Assembly (NCBI RefSeq): GCF_003072065.1
Contig: NZ_QCYG01000004.1
Location: 124,001 to 188,000 of the forward strand
Length of the DNA stretch: 64,000 nt
From: Thalassorhabdomicrobium marinisediminis
GTDB lineage: Bacteria; Pseudomonadota; Alphaproteobacteria; Rhodobacterales; Rhodobacteraceae
Direction: 5' to 3'
In this document: positions 46,300 through 54,665 of the stretch, piece after piece
How the letters are laid out: every line of letters starts with the position of its first letter
Position numbering within the stretch: position 1 is the stretch's first letter
The notes under the pieces: generated by a model
Database searches by the model: none
Seen by the model: only the letters and a program-made list of their open reading frames with translations
Told to the model about the DNA's origin: nothing
Position numbers and translations under genes: made by a program

Positions 46300-47598
46300 T
46301 CAGGCGGCGCTGCGGGGCGCGGCTTTCTTGGCGGCTTTGACCGAAGCCGGCCCTTTGGCGACCGGTTTGCCGTCGGCATTCGCGTCAATGAAATCGAGCA
46401 CCAGCGGACGGATGTTGTTGCGCCAGCTGCGACCTGCGAAAATCCCGTAATGGCCCGCGCCGGGTTCGATATGCGCGGCCTTCTTGCTGTCGTCGAGACC
46501 GGTAAGCAGATCGAGGGCGGCAAGACATTGGCCGGGGGCGGAGATATCGTCTTCCTCACCCTCAACGATTTTCACCGCGACATTGGTGATCTTGCCCAGA
46601 TCAATCTTGCGACCTTCGACGGTAAAGCTGTTGGTGGCAATTTCGCGGTTCTTGAAGATCCGCTCAACGGTGGAAAGGTAGAATTCCGCCGTCATATCCA
46701 TCACCGCAAGGTATTCGTCGTAGAACGTGTTGTGCTTGTCGTTCTCCGAAGCCTCGCCCTTGGCTTGTGCCAGGATCTGGTTCTGGAACGCGGCGGTGTG
46801 GCTTTCGATGTTCATCGAGATGAACGAGGCCAGTTGCAACAGCCCCGGATAGACCATGCGCCCGACGCCGGGGTATTTGAAGCCGACCTGCTGGATCATC
46901 GTCTCTTCCAGTTGGCCCATGGTCACGGTGCGGCCGAAGTCGGTCACTTCCGTGGGGTTCGCTTCAGGGTCGACGGGGCCGCCGATCAACGTGAGCGAGC
47001 GTGGCTGCGCGTCAGGGTCCTGCGCGGCAAGATCGGCCGTGGCAGCAAGGGCCAGCGGCACGGGCTGGCACACGGCGATGACGTGGATGTCCGGGCCCAG
47101 TTCGCGCATGAACTCGCTCAGGTAGAGGGTGTAATCCTCGACATCGAACTTGCCGGCGGAGACGGGGATGTCGCGGGCGTTGTGCCAGTCGGTGATATAG
47201 ACGTCGCAATCGGTGAGCAGGGACCGCACCGTCTTGCGCAGCAGCGTGGCGTAGTGGCCGGACATGGGCGCCACCAGCAGCACCCGGCGGTCGCGCGGTT
47301 TGCGACCGGGGATGGCAAAGTGGATCAGATCACCGAAGGGCTTGCTGAGCACGGTCTCGATCTCGACCAGATGGTCGCGCTTGCCTTCAGAGAAGGTGTC
47401 GATGCCCCAGTCAGGCTTGGCCACCATGCGCGCGAACGACCGTTCCGTCACCTCACCCCAGGCGCGCATCATTTCCATCGCCGGATTGGGCCACATGGCC
47501 AGCGCCGGATAGGACGCCATGGCACGGGCGGTCGCGCCGAGCCATTCGTTCGTGTTCCGAACGGTTTCCATAAGGTCGTAAGTTGCCATATACTTCAT
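46300..47598 (-). CDS. phaZ: Intracellular polyhydroxyalkanoate depolymerase
   Basis: Breaks down stored PHB granules to 3-hydroxybutyrate. The 432-residue PhaZ-type protein has a Cys nucleophile in HVIAVCQPVPLAL near residue 155, Asp in EGEEDDISAP, and His in EPGAGHYGIFAG, the triad of intracellular depolymerases; DVYITDWHNARDIPV is also typical. The C-terminal tail is Lys/Ala-rich (AKGPASVKAAKKAAPRSAA). ATG 47598 gives MKYMATYDLMETVRN, the expected start. It is divergent from phaC with a 161-base regulatory region that holds a PhaR-like site. Confidence 0.94.
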   Translation of the reverse strand: MKYMATYDLMETVRNTNEWLGATARAMASYPALAMWPNPAMEMMRAWGEVTERSFARMVAKPDWGIDTFSEGKRDHLVEIETVLSKPFGDLIHFAIPGRKPRDRRVLLVAPMSGHYATLLRKTVRSLLTDCDVYITDWHNARDIPVSAGKFDVEDYTLYLSEFMRELGPDIHVIAVCQPVPLALAATADLAAQDPDAQPRSLTLIGGPVDPEANPTEVTDFGRTVTMGQLEETMIQQVGFKYPGVGRMVYPGLLQLASFISMNIESHTAAFQNQILAQAKGEASENDKHNTFYDEYLAVMDMTAEFYLSTVERIFKNREIATNSFTVEGRKIDLGKITNVAVKIVEGEEDDISAPGQCLAALDLLTGLDDSKKAAHIEPGAGHYGIFAGRSWRNNIRPLVLDFIDANADGKPVAKGPASVKAAKKAAPRSAA

Positions 47599-47714
47599 CT
47601 GCTCGCCCTCAAGGCTGGGGCCGCGATCTGACTGGTTCTTCGACCTCAGCCCTGAGACGCGGCATATTGTTCGCTTTGTCGTCAATCCGGGTTACCTTTG
47701 GATGAACGGCAATG

Positions 47715-47726
47715 CTGCACGTGCAT
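47715..47726. promoter_or_regulatory. PhaR-like site in the phaZ-phaC intergenic region
   Basis: CTGCACGTGCAT contains the perfect palindrome TGCACGTGCA (47716-47725) within an ATGCTGC...GCATCATGCACG context. It is a weaker version of CTGC-N3-GCAG. Position between the divergent phaZ and phaC genes suggests joint control. Confidence 0.5.
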
Positions 47727-47759
47727 CATGCACGTATTGATATGAGGGGCAACGGCGAT

Positions 47760-49568
47760 ATGACAACAGATGGTTCCGGAAAAACTGAAATCCCGATCCC
47801 CGACGCCGCGTTATCCAAGCTGGAAGCAAACACGGCCAAGATACAGGACCTGACCACCCGGCTGATGGCGATGATGGCGAACAAGCGGACGGTGCCCGTG
47901 GATTTGCAAGCGCCTGCGCCGGATCTCTATGCCAAGGCGCAACTCGCCTATTGGCAGGACATGGTGCAGAACCCCGCAAAGCTGATCGAACAACAGGTCG
48001 GCTATTGGGGCCAGACCTTGCAACACTTCGTCGAGGCGCAGCAGGCGCTGGCGTCGGGCAAGCTGGAAGCGCCCGAGGACCGGACGCCGGGCGACCGACG
48101 CTTCAAGAACCCGCTCTGGCAGACGCATCCCTATTTCAACTTTCTCAAGCAGCAATACCTGCGCAACGCCGAAGCCGTAGAGCAGACCCTGAGCGGAATC
48201 GAAGGCCTGGCACCCGAGGAGAAGAAACGGCTGGAGTATTTCAGCGGCCAGATCATCGACATGCTGTCGCCGACGAATTTTCTGGCGACCAACCCCGACG
48301 CGCTGACCAAGGCGGTCGAGACCGAGGGCGAGAGCCTTGTGCGGGGACTGGAGAACATGATCGCCGATATGGAGGCAAACGACGGTGAGCTTGTCGTCTC
48401 GCTCGCCGACAAGGATGCCTTCACCGTGGGCGAGAATATCGCCACCTCGGAAGGGGAAGTCGTCTTTCGCAACCATCTGTTCGAGCTGATCCAGTATGCG
48501 CCGACGACCGAACAGGTCCACAAGACGCCGCTGATCATCTTTCCGCCCTGGATCAACAAGTTCTACATCCTTGATCTGAAAGAGCAGAATTCGCTGATCA
48601 AATGGATCGTCGATCAGGGGGTGACATTGATCGTCGTGTCCTGGGTCAACCCCGATGCCTCGTATCGTGAGACGGGGATGACAGACTATGTCGAGGATGG
48701 CTACATCACCGCCTTCGAAACCGTGCGCGAGATTTGCGGCGTCAAGAAGGTCAACGCCGTGGGTTATTGCATCGCGGGCACGACGCTGTCGCTGTCGCTG
48801 TCGGTGATGAAGCAGCGCGGGCTGGACTACGTCAACTCAGCTACTTTCTTCACCACGCTGACGGATTTCTCCGACCGGGGGGAGGTGGGCGTCTTCCTTG
48901 AGGATGATTTCGTTGACGGGATCGAGAACGAGGTCGAACGCTCGGGCTATCTGGACAAGTTCTACATGAGCCGGACGTTCAGCTATCTGCGGTCCAACGA
49001 TCTGATCTACCAGCCCGCGATCCGCAGCTACATGATGGGCGAGGCGCCCCCGGCCTTCGATCTGCTGTACTGGAACGGCGACGGCACGAACCTGCCCGCC
49101 AAGATGGCCGTCGAATATCTGCGCGGCCTGTGTCAGCAGGACAAGTTCGCCGGTGAGGGGTTCGAGGTGGCCGGCCACCTTGCCCGGATCGAAGAGGTCG
49201 ACGTGCCGCTGTGCGCCATCGCCTGTGAGAGTGATCACATCGCGGCGTGGAAATCCTCGTATCGCGGGGTGCAAAAGATGGGGGCGACGGACAAGACCTT
49301 CATCCTTTCCGGCTCCGGTCATATCGCGGGCATCGTGAACCCGCCGGCAAAGAAGAAATACGGCCATTGGACGAACGACGATCTGTCGCTGCCGCCCGAG
49401 GCGTGGAAAGCCGCCGCGAAACAGCACGAAGGGTCGTGGTGGCCGCGCTGGGGCAAGTGGCTGGCGAAGCGGTCCGGCAAGAAGGTCGAAGCGCGTGCGC
49501 CGGGCAGTGAAACTCACCCCCCGATTGCGCCCGCACCGGGCAAATATGTCGTGAACGAGCGAATTTGA
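47760..49568 (+). CDS. phaC: Class I poly(3-hydroxyalkanoate) synthase
   Basis: Polymerises (R)-3-hydroxyacyl-CoA into PHB on granules. The 602-residue protein has the lipase-box-like GYCIAGTT (Cys nucleophile) near residue 340, the conserved PPWINKFYILDL, VSWVNPDASYRETGMTDYVEDG and the C-terminal His region SGSGHIAGIVNPP. ATG 47760 is preceded by GAGGGG. Extra N-terminal sequence (residues 1-90) and a basic C-terminal tail are within family variation. Divergent from phaZ. Confidence 0.96.
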   Translation: MTTDGSGKTEIPIPDAALSKLEANTAKIQDLTTRLMAMMANKRTVPVDLQAPAPDLYAKAQLAYWQDMVQNPAKLIEQQVGYWGQTLQHFVEAQQALASGKLEAPEDRTPGDRRFKNPLWQTHPYFNFLKQQYLRNAEAVEQTLSGIEGLAPEEKKRLEYFSGQIIDMLSPTNFLATNPDALTKAVETEGESLVRGLENMIADMEANDGELVVSLADKDAFTVGENIATSEGEVVFRNHLFELIQYAPTTEQVHKTPLIIFPPWINKFYILDLKEQNSLIKWIVDQGVTLIVVSWVNPDASYRETGMTDYVEDGYITAFETVREICGVKKVNAVGYCIAGTTLSLSLSVMKQRGLDYVNSATFFTTLTDFSDRGEVGVFLEDDFVDGIENEVERSGYLDKFYMSRTFSYLRSNDLIYQPAIRSYMMGEAPPAFDLLYWNGDGTNLPAKMAVEYLRGLCQQDKFAGEGFEVAGHLARIEEVDVPLCAIACESDHIAAWKSSYRGVQKMGATDKTFILSGSGHIAGIVNPPAKKKYGHWTNDDLSLPPEAWKAAAKQHEGSWWPRWGKWLAKRSGKKVEARAPGSETHPPIAPAPGKYVVNERI

Positions 49569-49663
49569 ATTCGCGGTAAAAGGCGGCCTGAACACCTCCG
49601 GCGGGCGAAAACCTCTCTAAAACAAGGCGCTAGGGGTCGCTGCCCCAGCGTCACATTTTTATG

Positions 49664-49701
49664 CTGCAGTGCAGAATAATCCTTGAAATGCCGCAGCGCA
49701 G
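49664..49701. promoter_or_regulatory. Tandem PhaR-like sites upstream of phaP
   Basis: CTGCAGTGCAG (49664-49674) exactly fits CTGC-N3-GCAG. A second near match, CCGCAGCGCAG (49691-49701), follows 16 bases later. phaP starts at 49767. This is the site form reported for PhaR in Rhodobacter/Paracoccus relatives. Confidence 0.65.
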
Positions 49702-49766
49702 CATGTATGTCCTGTGCAGACGCAGAAACGCCGGGTTCCGGCACCGCAATCCGAAGGAGCACCAAA

Positions 49767-50216
49767 ATGGCTGCCAAGACACAAGATTTCACCGCTGTCC
49801 TCAAAGACATGATGGGCGCATTCCCCGTGGACACCAAAGCCATGGAAGACGCCTACAAGACGCAGACGTCGCTGAACGAAAAGCTTTCGGCCGTCTCGAT
49901 CGACGCCGCGCAGAAATCCACCGAACTGTCCGCCAAGTGGGCACAGGACACGCTGTCCAAGATGACCTCGCTGACCGCTGCCAAGGCCGAGCCTGCAGAC
50001 TACGCCAAATCCGTCACCGACTTCGCCTCGGCCTCTGCCGAAGCCGCAGCCGAGCACATGGCCGCTTTCGCCGAGATCGCGAAAAAGGTTCAGACCGAAA
50101 CGCTTGAGCTGATGATGGCTGCCGGCAAGGACATCTCCGAAGACATGTCTGCCGCTGCCAAAAAGGCCCAGTCGGACATGACGACGGCCGCCAAGAAAGC
50201 CACTGCTGCTAAGTAA
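49767..50216 (+). CDS. phaP: Phasin (PHB granule-associated protein)
   Basis: A 149-residue helical, amphipathic protein typical of phasins: Ala/Lys-rich, with TTAL-type motif segments DAAQKSTELSAKWAQDTLSKMT and EAAAEHMAAFAEIAKKVQTETLELMMAAGKD, and a C-terminal AAAKKAQSDMTTAAKKATAAK tail. It coats PHB granules. The ATG follows AAGGAG. Upstream are two PhaR-like sites, downstream a strong terminator, so it is a single-gene unit. Confidence 0.92.
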   Translation: MAAKTQDFTAVLKDMMGAFPVDTKAMEDAYKTQTSLNEKLSAVSIDAAQKSTELSAKWAQDTLSKMTSLTAAKAEPADYAKSVTDFASASAEAAAEHMAAFAEIAKKVQTETLELMMAAGKDISEDMSAAAKKAQSDMTTAAKKATAAK

Positions 50217-50268
50217 GTGAGCCACCCGACCGCGCGCCACCCTCCCTTGGTGCGTCGGTTGACCCCGA

Positions 50269-50301
50269 AGCCGTGCTGTTCCTCCCGCAGCACGGCTTTT
50301 T
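50269..50301 (+). terminator. Intrinsic terminator of phaP
   Basis: AGCCGTGCTG (50269-50278) pairs perfectly with CAGCACGGCT (50288-50297), followed by a five-T run (50297-50301). Confidence 0.88.
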
Positions 50302-50372
50302 CGTGTCCGCATGGCCGATATGACCGGATGCACAGAAGTCTTTCCATTTGCGCACATGCGGCATAGGCTTCT

Positions 50373-50383
50373 CTGCACTGCAA
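50373..50383. promoter_or_regulatory. PhaR-like site upstream of phaR
   Basis: CTGCACTGCAA differs from CTGC-N3-GCAG only in the last base and lies 23 bases before the phaR start codon, fitting autoregulation. Confidence 0.5.
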
Positions 50384-50405
50384 CAATGCTTCGGGAGGGC
50401 GCCCT

Positions 50406-50966
50406 TTGGCCAAAGCCTCACAGCCACTTTTGATCAAACGCTATGCCAGTCGGCGGCTCTACAACACCGAGACCAGCGACTATGTCACGCTTGAGGATAT
50501 CGCGACCTTCATCCGCGACGGGCGCGAGGTGCAGATCGTCGATCTGAAATCCGGCGACGACCTGACGCGGCAATATCTGTTGCAGATCATCGCAGAGCAC
50601 GAAAGCCGCGGCGAAAGCGTCTTGCCGGTGAACGTGCTGACCGATCTGGTGCGGTCCTACACCTCGCAGTCCATGTCCGTTGTGCCGCAATTCCTTGCCC
50701 AATCCTTCGAGATGTTGCAAAGCGGCCAGTCGAAGATGATGGAGAACATGGGCGCGATCAATCCGTTGACGCAGATGCCCGGCTTCGAGGCGATGAAAAC
50801 CCAGCAAGAAGCCTTCATGAAGGCCATGACCGGCGGCATGATGCCGGGGCAGGGCGCGCCGCAAGGCGACCAGTCCCGCAAATCCGGCGACAGCGCCGAG
50901 GACCTGAGTGAGATCAAGGCCGAACTGGCAGCCCTTCAAGAAAAGCTGTCGAAACTTAGTAAATAG
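50406..50966 (+). CDS. phaR: PHB synthesis repressor PhaR
   Basis: Binds PHB and DNA, repressing phaP and its own gene until granules form. The 186-residue protein has the PhaR N-terminal DNA-binding domain (LLIKRYASRRLYNTETSDYVTLEDIATFIRDG) and the accumulation-regulator domain (DLTRQYLLQIIAEHESRGESVLPVNVLTDLVRSY), ending in a Met/Gln-rich and coiled-coil tail. The start is TTG at 50406 with GGGAGGG seven bases upstream; no in-frame ATG or GTG lies nearby, and the next ATG is inside the domain. Confidence 0.93.
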   Translation: MAKASQPLLIKRYASRRLYNTETSDYVTLEDIATFIRDGREVQIVDLKSGDDLTRQYLLQIIAEHESRGESVLPVNVLTDLVRSYTSQSMSVVPQFLAQSFEMLQSGQSKMMENMGAINPLTQMPGFEAMKTQQEAFMKAMTGGMMPGQGAPQGDQSRKSGDSAEDLSEIKAELAALQEKLSKLSK

Positions 50967-50970
50967 GCCC

Positions 50971-52152
50971 TCAGGCGGCGCGGCGCTGACGGGCGACCTG
51001 CGCCGCTTGCAGCAGCACCTGCGCGATCACATCGCAGTCCGCCAGCGACAGCCGCGCCGGAAGCCGCACGTCACAGGCCCGCATGAGCATGGCGCGGGTC
51101 TTGGGAAGCTCCGGCAGATCCCCCAGAAACTGCCAGTTCCAGAAGGCGCGCGCGTTGTCCTGCGACTGGCCGAAGATCTGCACCTTGAGGCCAAGCTCTG
51201 CCGCAGCATCGGCGAACGCACGGCATTGCGCGTCGTCGAACCCCACAAGGTTGAACTGGATCGAATCCGGCGCCCGCCGTTCCCCGGCAAGGGGGGCGGG
51301 CACATGCAGGTTCTCGCAGGTGTTGAGACGGGCCGCGACGTGATCGTGATTGCGCAACCCGTTGGCCACTCGCCGTGCCAGCTCGGGCAATTGCGGGCGG
51401 ATAATCGCGGCAGACAGGTTCGACAGGCGCAAATTGTAAAGCGGCAGCTTGTTCTGCCATGTCTGCATGACCTCGGCCGGGATCGCGTGTTTTTGCCAGG
51501 CGTGTTCATAGGCCCCGGACATGATGATCGCCCGCGCCGCAAGGTCGGCGTCGTCGGTCACCAGAATGCCGCCTTCGCCCGCGTTGACCATCTTGTAGCT
51601 TTGAAAAGAAAAGCAGCCGATCTTGCCAAGGGTGCCGATCTTGCGTCCGTTCCAGGTGGTGCCAAGGCTGTGGGCCGCGTCCTCGATCACCGGGATGCCG
51701 GCGGCGTCGCAAGCGGCCATGATCGCGTCCATGTCCGACGTGTGGCCCCGCATGTGGCTGATCAGAACGGCATCGGCCTGCGGCAGTTTCGCGGCGAAAT
51801 CCTCCATGTCGATCCGGTAGTCCGCCCCGCATTCCACCAGCACCGGCACGCAGTCCGCATGGACCACCGAAGAGGGCACGGCGGCAAAGGTAAAGGCGGG
51901 GATCAGCACCTTTACGCCGCGCGGCAAGTCCAGCGCTTTCAGCGACAGGAACAGCGCCGCCGAACAGCTTGAGACCGCAAGCGCATAGGTGCTTCCCATG
52001 AGGGCCGCGAATTCTTGCTCGAGCAGCGTCACGGGGGCGTCTTGCGCCGCGGTGTAGCGGAACAGGTCGGCGCTTTGCAAAAGGCGCGTCACCTCGCCCA
52101 GCGCGGCGTCGGGAATGGGTTCCGCGTCATAGACGTTGGGAATGTCGGTCAT
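50971..52152 (-). CDS. DegT/DnrJ/EryC1/StrS-family aminotransferase
   Basis: A 393-residue PLP enzyme of the DegT family: SSCSAALFLSLKALDL, IEDAAHSLGTTWNG, and the PLP lysine in CFSFQSYKMVNAGEGG near residue 190. Such enzymes transaminate sugars or, less often, cyclic or linear amine substrates. Most family members sit in polysaccharide clusters; here it is convergent with phaR and at the end of the amine-catabolism-like minus-strand cluster, 85 bases after the oxidoreductase gene. ATG 52152 follows AAGAGG. Substrate unknown. Confidence 0.85.
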   Translation of the reverse strand: MTDIPNVYDAEPIPDAALGEVTRLLQSADLFRYTAAQDAPVTLLEQEFAALMGSTYALAVSSCSAALFLSLKALDLPRGVKVLIPAFTFAAVPSSVVHADCVPVLVECGADYRIDMEDFAAKLPQADAVLISHMRGHTSDMDAIMAACDAAGIPVIEDAAHSLGTTWNGRKIGTLGKIGCFSFQSYKMVNAGEGGILVTDDADLAARAIIMSGAYEHAWQKHAIPAEVMQTWQNKLPLYNLRLSNLSAAIIRPQLPELARRVANGLRNHDHVAARLNTCENLHVPAPLAGERRAPDSIQFNLVGFDDAQCRAFADAAAELGLKVQIFGQSQDNARAFWNWQFLGDLPELPKTRAMLMRACDVRLPARLSLADCDVIAQVLLQAAQVARQRRAA

Positions 52153-52237
52153 CTGCTCGGCCTCTTGTCTGGGCATGTCGCACGGCGGGTAGCACGAAAC
52201 CGCCGGCAGGTCCAAGCCATGGCGGAATGGGTGGCGG

Positions 52238-53545
52238 TCAGACGCCAAGCCGGTCGCGCAGGCCATACCACGTCATCGCGGCGGCCAGCAGCGGCGCGCG
52301 CAGCAGGGTGCCACCCGGGAAGGCCGGTGTCGGCAGTTGCGCGAAAATGTCGAAGCGTTCGGCCTGACCGCGCACCGCTTCAGCCATGAGGCGACCGGCC
52401 AGCCCCGAGAGCGCAACCCCGTGGCCCGAATAGCCCCCCGCGCTGAGGATGTTCGGCGCAGCGCGGGTGATCAGCGGCAGGCGGTGTCGGGTGATGCCCA
52501 ACGTCCCGCCCCACGTATAGTCAATCGCGACGCCCGCAAGCTGCGGGAACATGCGTTCCATGCGCCGTCGCAGGGCCGGTTCGATCCGCCGGGGGAAGGC
52601 GACGGAATAATTCGCGCGGCCCCCGAAGAGCAGGCGTTTGTCTTCGGACAGACGGAAATAATTGACCACGAACTTGCTGTCGGCCACAGCGATATCCTCA
52701 CGCAGGACGTCCGTCGCGCGCTCCCCCAGCGGTTCGGTCGCCGCGATGAAGGAATTGAGCGGCATGGTCCGTGCCGCCACCTTGCGGTCGAGGTTCGTCA
52801 GATAGCCGTTGCCCGCAAGGATCACGAAGGACGCGCTGACGCGACCCTGTCCGGTGGCAACGGTGACGCGCGCACCGGGGTCCAGATGATGCACCTCCGA
52901 GCGCTCGAAAATCTGTGCCCCGGCCCGTTCGGCCGCGCGGGCAAGGCCCAGCACGTAGCGCAACGGGTGGATATGCCCCGCGCCCCGGTCGATCAGCCCG
53001 CCCTGATACTGTGGCGCATTGACCGAGGCCTGAAAGGCGTCCCGCGTCAGCCCCTCGGCCGCGCTGTAATCATAGGTGCGGCGCAAGAAATCGACCTCGT
53101 CGCGCAGGTCGCGGGCCTCGGTCGCGGAATAGGCGCCGTGGGCGACCCCGGGGCGGAAGCGCGCCTCGGGCGCGTGGGCGGAGAGCCGCGATTTCAGCAA
53201 GGCCTTGGCTTCTTCCGTCATGTCCCACAGCGCGCGGGCGGGGGCCTTGCCGATGCGCGCGGCGATCCAGCGTTGATCCTGATTGAAGCCCGAGCCCACT
53301 TGCCCGCCGTTGCGCCCCGACGCGCCCCAACCTGCGCGATGGGCATCGAGCACGATCACCGACAGGCCGGCTTCGGCCAGCTCGAGCGCCGCCATCAGGC
53401 CGGTATAGCCCGCGCCGACGATGCAGACATCCGCCCGGTGCTGGCCCCGCAGGGCGCGCCGCTCGGACGGGATCGGGGTGGTGTCCGCGTACCAGCTGCG
53501 GGGGAAATGTCCGGGGCGGTCGTTACGATAGAGCGCGTTGGACAT
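52238..53545 (-). CDS. puuB: FAD-dependent amine oxidoreductase (gamma-glutamylputrescine oxidase-like)
   Basis: A 435-residue DAO-fold flavoprotein with dinucleotide motif VCIVGAGYTGLMAALELAEAG near residue 40, GRNGGQVGSGFNQDQRW, and C-terminal GGYSGHGVALSGLAGRLMAEAV. This pattern matches PuuB-type oxidases, which oxidise gamma-glutamyl-putrescine or related glutamylated amines. Gene context (two glutamine-synthetase-like ligases, a class I amidotransferase, ABC transporter) supports the role. The start is four bases after the stop of the unknown gene upstream. The exact amine substrate is unknown. Confidence 0.87.
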   Translation of the reverse strand: MSNALYRNDRPGHFPRSWYADTTPIPSERRALRGQHRADVCIVGAGYTGLMAALELAEAGLSVIVLDAHRAGWGASGRNGGQVGSGFNQDQRWIAARIGKAPARALWDMTEEAKALLKSRLSAHAPEARFRPGVAHGAYSATEARDLRDEVDFLRRTYDYSAAEGLTRDAFQASVNAPQYQGGLIDRGAGHIHPLRYVLGLARAAERAGAQIFERSEVHHLDPGARVTVATGQGRVSASFVILAGNGYLTNLDRKVAARTMPLNSFIAATEPLGERATDVLREDIAVADSKFVVNYFRLSEDKRLLFGGRANYSVAFPRRIEPALRRRMERMFPQLAGVAIDYTWGGTLGITRHRLPLITRAAPNILSAGGYSGHGVALSGLAGRLMAEAVRGQAERFDIFAQLPTPAFPGGTLLRAPLLAAAMTWYGLRDRLGV

Positions 53546-53549
53546 GGGC

Positions 53550-54665
53550 CTAGGGCGCTTCGCGCAGGTCGTAATAATTCAGGTAATAGCTTTCGCTGCG
53601 CCAGTCGAAGGCCCGTGCGGCATCGGTGCGGCCGCCTTCGATTCTCAGCACGTAGCAGTCCAGACAGTCCGCCCCCAGCGTGGCCGAGACGAACTCCGAG
53701 AAGCGGGCGTCGGTGTCCACCTGATTGCGTGTGGCTTCCGTCAGCGCGTTGTAAACATCGGCGGGCAGGGTGGTGACGCCGTTGATCCGGGCCCGCACGG
53801 TGAAGAAACGTGCGTCGGTAAAGGGGATCGGCGCGCCGTTCACCAGCACGGGCTGGTTGTTATCGGCGTCTGCGAGGATCGCGGCGGGCAGCTCGGTCAC
53901 GCGGACCCAGTCAAGGCTGGCCCCCTCGGGTAGAAGCGGGGTGATTGCCGTCTGCACAAGGGCTTCGTGCAGGGCGGGGTTGAAGGCGACGTCGGTGGTG
54001 ACGACGGTGGGCAGTTCAACGATCAGATGGCTGGGGCGGCGGGGCAGGGGGAAATCCACCAGCGGGCGGCGGTCCAGCAACATGAAGTCGGGGGTCTGGG
54101 CGATGGCCTCGATGGTTTCGAGATAGGCGTCGTAATCGCTGAACTCGTCCATCACCGGCTGGAACGGGACCGCGTGATCGGTCAGGCCCGCGAAGTTCAG
54201 ATCGGGGCTGTCGCCGAAGTGGCCGCAGGTGCCGTTGGGACAGGTGACGCTGGCGATCAGCACGTCGTCACGGAAGATCTGCGCGATCACTTCGTCGGGG
54301 GTCTCGGCCATCATCGACACCAGCAGGCTGCCCGCAGCCTCTCCGTCGGGGGTCATCGTGTTGACATAGGCGCGGTCTTGCGCGGCGCGCAGGGCGTCTT
54401 GGTCGCGGATGATCAGACGTTCGGTGTCCGCATCCGGCGGGAACAACACCAGCGTGATCTCACCTTCGTCGAAGTTGATCCCGCGCAGGAAGAAGAGCTT
54501 TTCAACTTCCGGCGTGGCCGGCGCTTCGGAGGCCGGGTTGGGGCCATCCGGCGTGCCCGTGGTGATCAGCGACGGCTCACCCTCTGTGCCCTTGGCGAGG
54601 TAGAACGCGCCAAAGGCCAGAAGGCCGGCAATCGCCAGCACCGCAAGGGACGCCAGTCGGATCAT
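53550..54665 (-). CDS. Membrane-anchored extracytoplasmic protein of unknown function
   Basis: I do not recognise this 371-residue protein. It has one N-terminal membrane anchor (LASLAVLAIAGLLAFGAFYLA), a Pro/Thr/Ala linker, then a beta/alpha domain with two cysteine pairs, TCPNGTC near residue 145 and CLDC near residue 335. It overlaps the upstream glutamine synthetase-like gene by four bases and precedes puuB by four, so it is made with them. A periplasmic role in redox or amine handling would fit the context but is not shown. Confidence 0.82.
   Translation of the reverse strand: MIRLASLAVLAIAGLLAFGAFYLAKGTEGEPSLITTGTPDGPNPASEAPATPEVEKLFFLRGINFDEGEITLVLFPPDADTERLIIRDQDALRAAQDRAYVNTMTPDGEAAGSLLVSMMAETPDEVIAQIFRDDVLIASVTCPNGTCGHFGDSPDLNFAGLTDHAVPFQPVMDEFSDYDAYLETIEAIAQTPDFMLLDRRPLVDFPLPRRPSHLIVELPTVVTTDVAFNPALHEALVQTAITPLLPEGASLDWVRVTELPAAILADADNNQPVLVNGAPIPFTDARFFTVRARINGVTTLPADVYNALTEATRNQVDTDARFSEFVSATLGADCLDCYVLRIEGGRTDAARAFDWRSESYYLNYYDLREAP

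Noticed and set aside
49595-49640. Possible fifth copy of the dispersed element after phaC
   Set aside because: Only CACCTCCGGCGGGCG is similar to the core; the ATATTT and AAGATGA parts and the double hairpin are not preserved.
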